64,000 bases of DNA. Origin: Protopterus annectens. Its lineage: Eukaryota > Chordata > Ceratodontiformes > Protopteridae. The notes under the pieces are model-generated. The model made no database searches. It worked only from the letters and a program-made list of their open reading frames with translations, and was not told where the DNA came from. The DNA is taken from the NCBI RefSeq assembly GCF_019279795.1, contig NC_056725.1, positions 1,074,372,270-1,074,436,269 on the forward strand, in the 5' to 3' direction. The position numbers were made by a program, and so were the translations under genes. Position 1 is the stretch's first letter, and the number at the start of each line of letters is the position of its first letter. Positions 62,166-64,000 of this stretch are shown one piece after another.

Positions 62166-64000
62166 TTCTGACATTTTCTAAGTGACTGGTCATGGAAGAG
62201 TGTCTAATATTTTTTTATATGAAAATCATATTGCATCTTCCAGCTGTACAATATCATCACAGTTGTATCCAGTGAAGCTGTCTCCATTCATCCAGGCAAG
62301 AATATACAGAGATTGTTGCTTTCATTTGCAGACAACATGCTAGAGAATTTCATGAGAGCAGCTAGTTTAGTGGCCAGTATGTTAGTATAGTGCAATGACT
62401 GCAATAATAACTTGAGATTTGTGATTTATTTGCATGTGGGACATTTTGTTGAAGATATTTTCATCAACAGACCATTCCATTGAATTTAACAGATAAAAGA
62501 ATGCTCAGATGCCCTGGGTGACATCCAGTTCCCTCACACCACCCCGTTACTTGATGGATCATCCTCTGGAGTTGTGCAACCCTAGGAAAAGTTTGCCAAA
62601 CTCAGGATAATAGTCAATGCATGAAGCAGACTTCTGAGAAATGGACAGTTATAATTTTAACCCATTACATTCCCACTGCATTGCTTTAATGAAATTGTTT
62701 AGCATTCATGTTCTCCTTGCAGAAACCGTCATGTAGCCTGGGAAACAGATGAAGACAAGCCAATGGACAATGAGTGGAATAAGATGTCATTCACATTTTT
62801 GCTTTGACATGCAGGTTCTATGGTGCTATGGTTCTTCTTATTGTGTTTTCTGGCTGTATGGCATCACACTTTTGAGGATAAATTAATGCAAACTATTCCT
62901 GTAAAAATATACAGTGAAACATTTCTGCTACTCTTCACTTTTGTAAGGTTTTCTTTTTTTTCTGAACATTACAATTCAGATTTTACTACATTTAAGAACT
63001 GTATTTGATGACTGCTTTATTACAAAATGACATGATGCAAACAGAATTTGCAATGTCTTTTTATATTTTCCCAAGAATATCCCCTTTCCAAAATAAATAA
63101 TTTGTTACTGAAATGCACTCTGCTCCCTTACTGGAAGATTACTTTGTTTTTACTTTTACTTTTGGTGTCTTTTACAACAGTAATTACTACTGGTGATTAA
63201 TTAAAATGACATGGTGCTAATCAGCCCAAAGTAAACCCGCTGTTCTGATTTCATTCATACTAATGGTAGACAGAGTGAAATTGATGAAAAATGCTTCATA
63301 ATCTACAGTGCAGATTACCAAAAGGCTAATAAATGTTCTGCCACTCTGTAAAAAAAAAATCTATTAATTCCTTAAAGTTTGGTGTCCCCAGTACATTATG
63401 TCACCTACAAAGTATAAAATAATGGTATGTACTTATTATTGCGACATCAGCGCCACAGAGTCTCTGAATTAATGGACTATTACTTTCATATGTTTGCTGG
63501 TGTACAGTGTTGCAGAGAGCAAGAGCGAGAGAGACAGAGAGAGAGACTGAAATGCATTCCAGGCCTTCTCTGAATCTACCCCATCTGTGTTCTCCAGGTT
63601 ATCCTGTTTTCTTTGCATGCTTTTGACATATGCCTCATATGCAGGGTCATAATGATGCATTTTAGGCTAGGCATATGGCTAAAAGTAAAAGCTGTGGTCA
63701 CTAATATACCACAGTAAAGCATCAGGATTTATTCATCACAAAGACAGACTGCATTATGATGTCCATGTCAAGTCTGAATGGTACATGCTAGACTGCTCTA
63801 TGTGACAGGTGTGACTTACTGTGAATTTCTCATAGCTTTCATTATATGATGGGTACGGTTCACTTGGATATTTTGGCAGATGAAGCCAAGTTCAGTAAAA
63901 CAGGCTCACTGAATCAGCAGCTCTTCAACATATAAAGCATCATGTAAAGAAGTGTTTTAACAGGAATGAAAGGGTTTGCATTCTTCTTTGAGGTTGTGCA
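62166..64000. other. Unassigned AT-rich DNA to the end of the window
   Basis: No gene supported. Only short chance frames and a small GAGA run near 63,520-63,548. Confidence 0.4.

Overview
This window is non-coding, transposon-dominated DNA from a vertebrate nuclear genome. I see no host gene. I see vertebrate-type repeats: a V-SINE, L2-clade, RTE/BovB-like and other non-LTR LINEs, several tRNA-derived SINEs, HARBI1-like transposases with Myb/SANT partner genes, and long (AT)n and (CA)n arrays. V-SINEs are known from teleosts, lungfishes, sharks and lampreys. Together with the lack of host genes over 64 kb, this suggests a fish-grade or lobe-finned vertebrate with a large genome, such as a lungfish. 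That assignment is an inference and weak.

Layout. Positions 1 to about 16,615 are one end of a large PIF/Harbinger transposon (element 1). It holds an uninterrupted 383-residue transposase (13,933-15,084, minus) and a two-exon Myb-like partner gene (5,248-4,858 and 2,946-2,021, minus), set in a strikingly CA/TG-rich body that also carries a LINE relic. From 16.6 to 30.4 kb there are LINE relics: an L2 element with its 3' end at 22,075, and a second reverse transcriptase at 19.2-21.0 kb. The same interval has a V-SINE, a tRNA-SINE, a decayed HARBI1-like relic (21.06-21.77 kb) and long compound microsatellites.

Positions 30,402-52,196 are bounded by diverged inverted ends of Harbinger type, with ATT next to each end. 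I read this as a second, about 21.8-kb Harbinger-like composite (element 2). A damaged transposase pseudogene (plus) lies 1.35 kb inside the left end. A second, damaged copy of the two-exon Myb-like gene (44,009-40,793, minus) lies in the middle. A third gene, a three-exon SANT/trihelix-like gene with an open 218-residue frame (51,066-49,212, minus), lies 1.1 kb inside the right end. LINE relics, a 557-bp recent tandem duplication, a 220-bp tandem array and tRNA-SINEs fill the rest.

Positions 52.2-64 kb hold a large (AT)n/(CA)n array, an unusual run of about nine consecutive hairpins (54,743-55,352), a degenerate minisatellite (57.6-57.9 kb) and a nearly complete but mutated RTE/BovB-like LINE (58.8-61.98 kb) abutting an L2 3' end.

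How the parts work together. In PIF/Harbinger transposons the DDE nuclease needs a Myb/SANT partner to enter the nucleus and bind the ends. Here one transposase family is associated with two different Myb/SANT-type genes, each built with phase-1 introns, in unusually large elements. That possible three-gene Harbinger architecture is the main candidate for something undescribed. The second theme is a LINE/SINE pair that appears to share a 3' tail.
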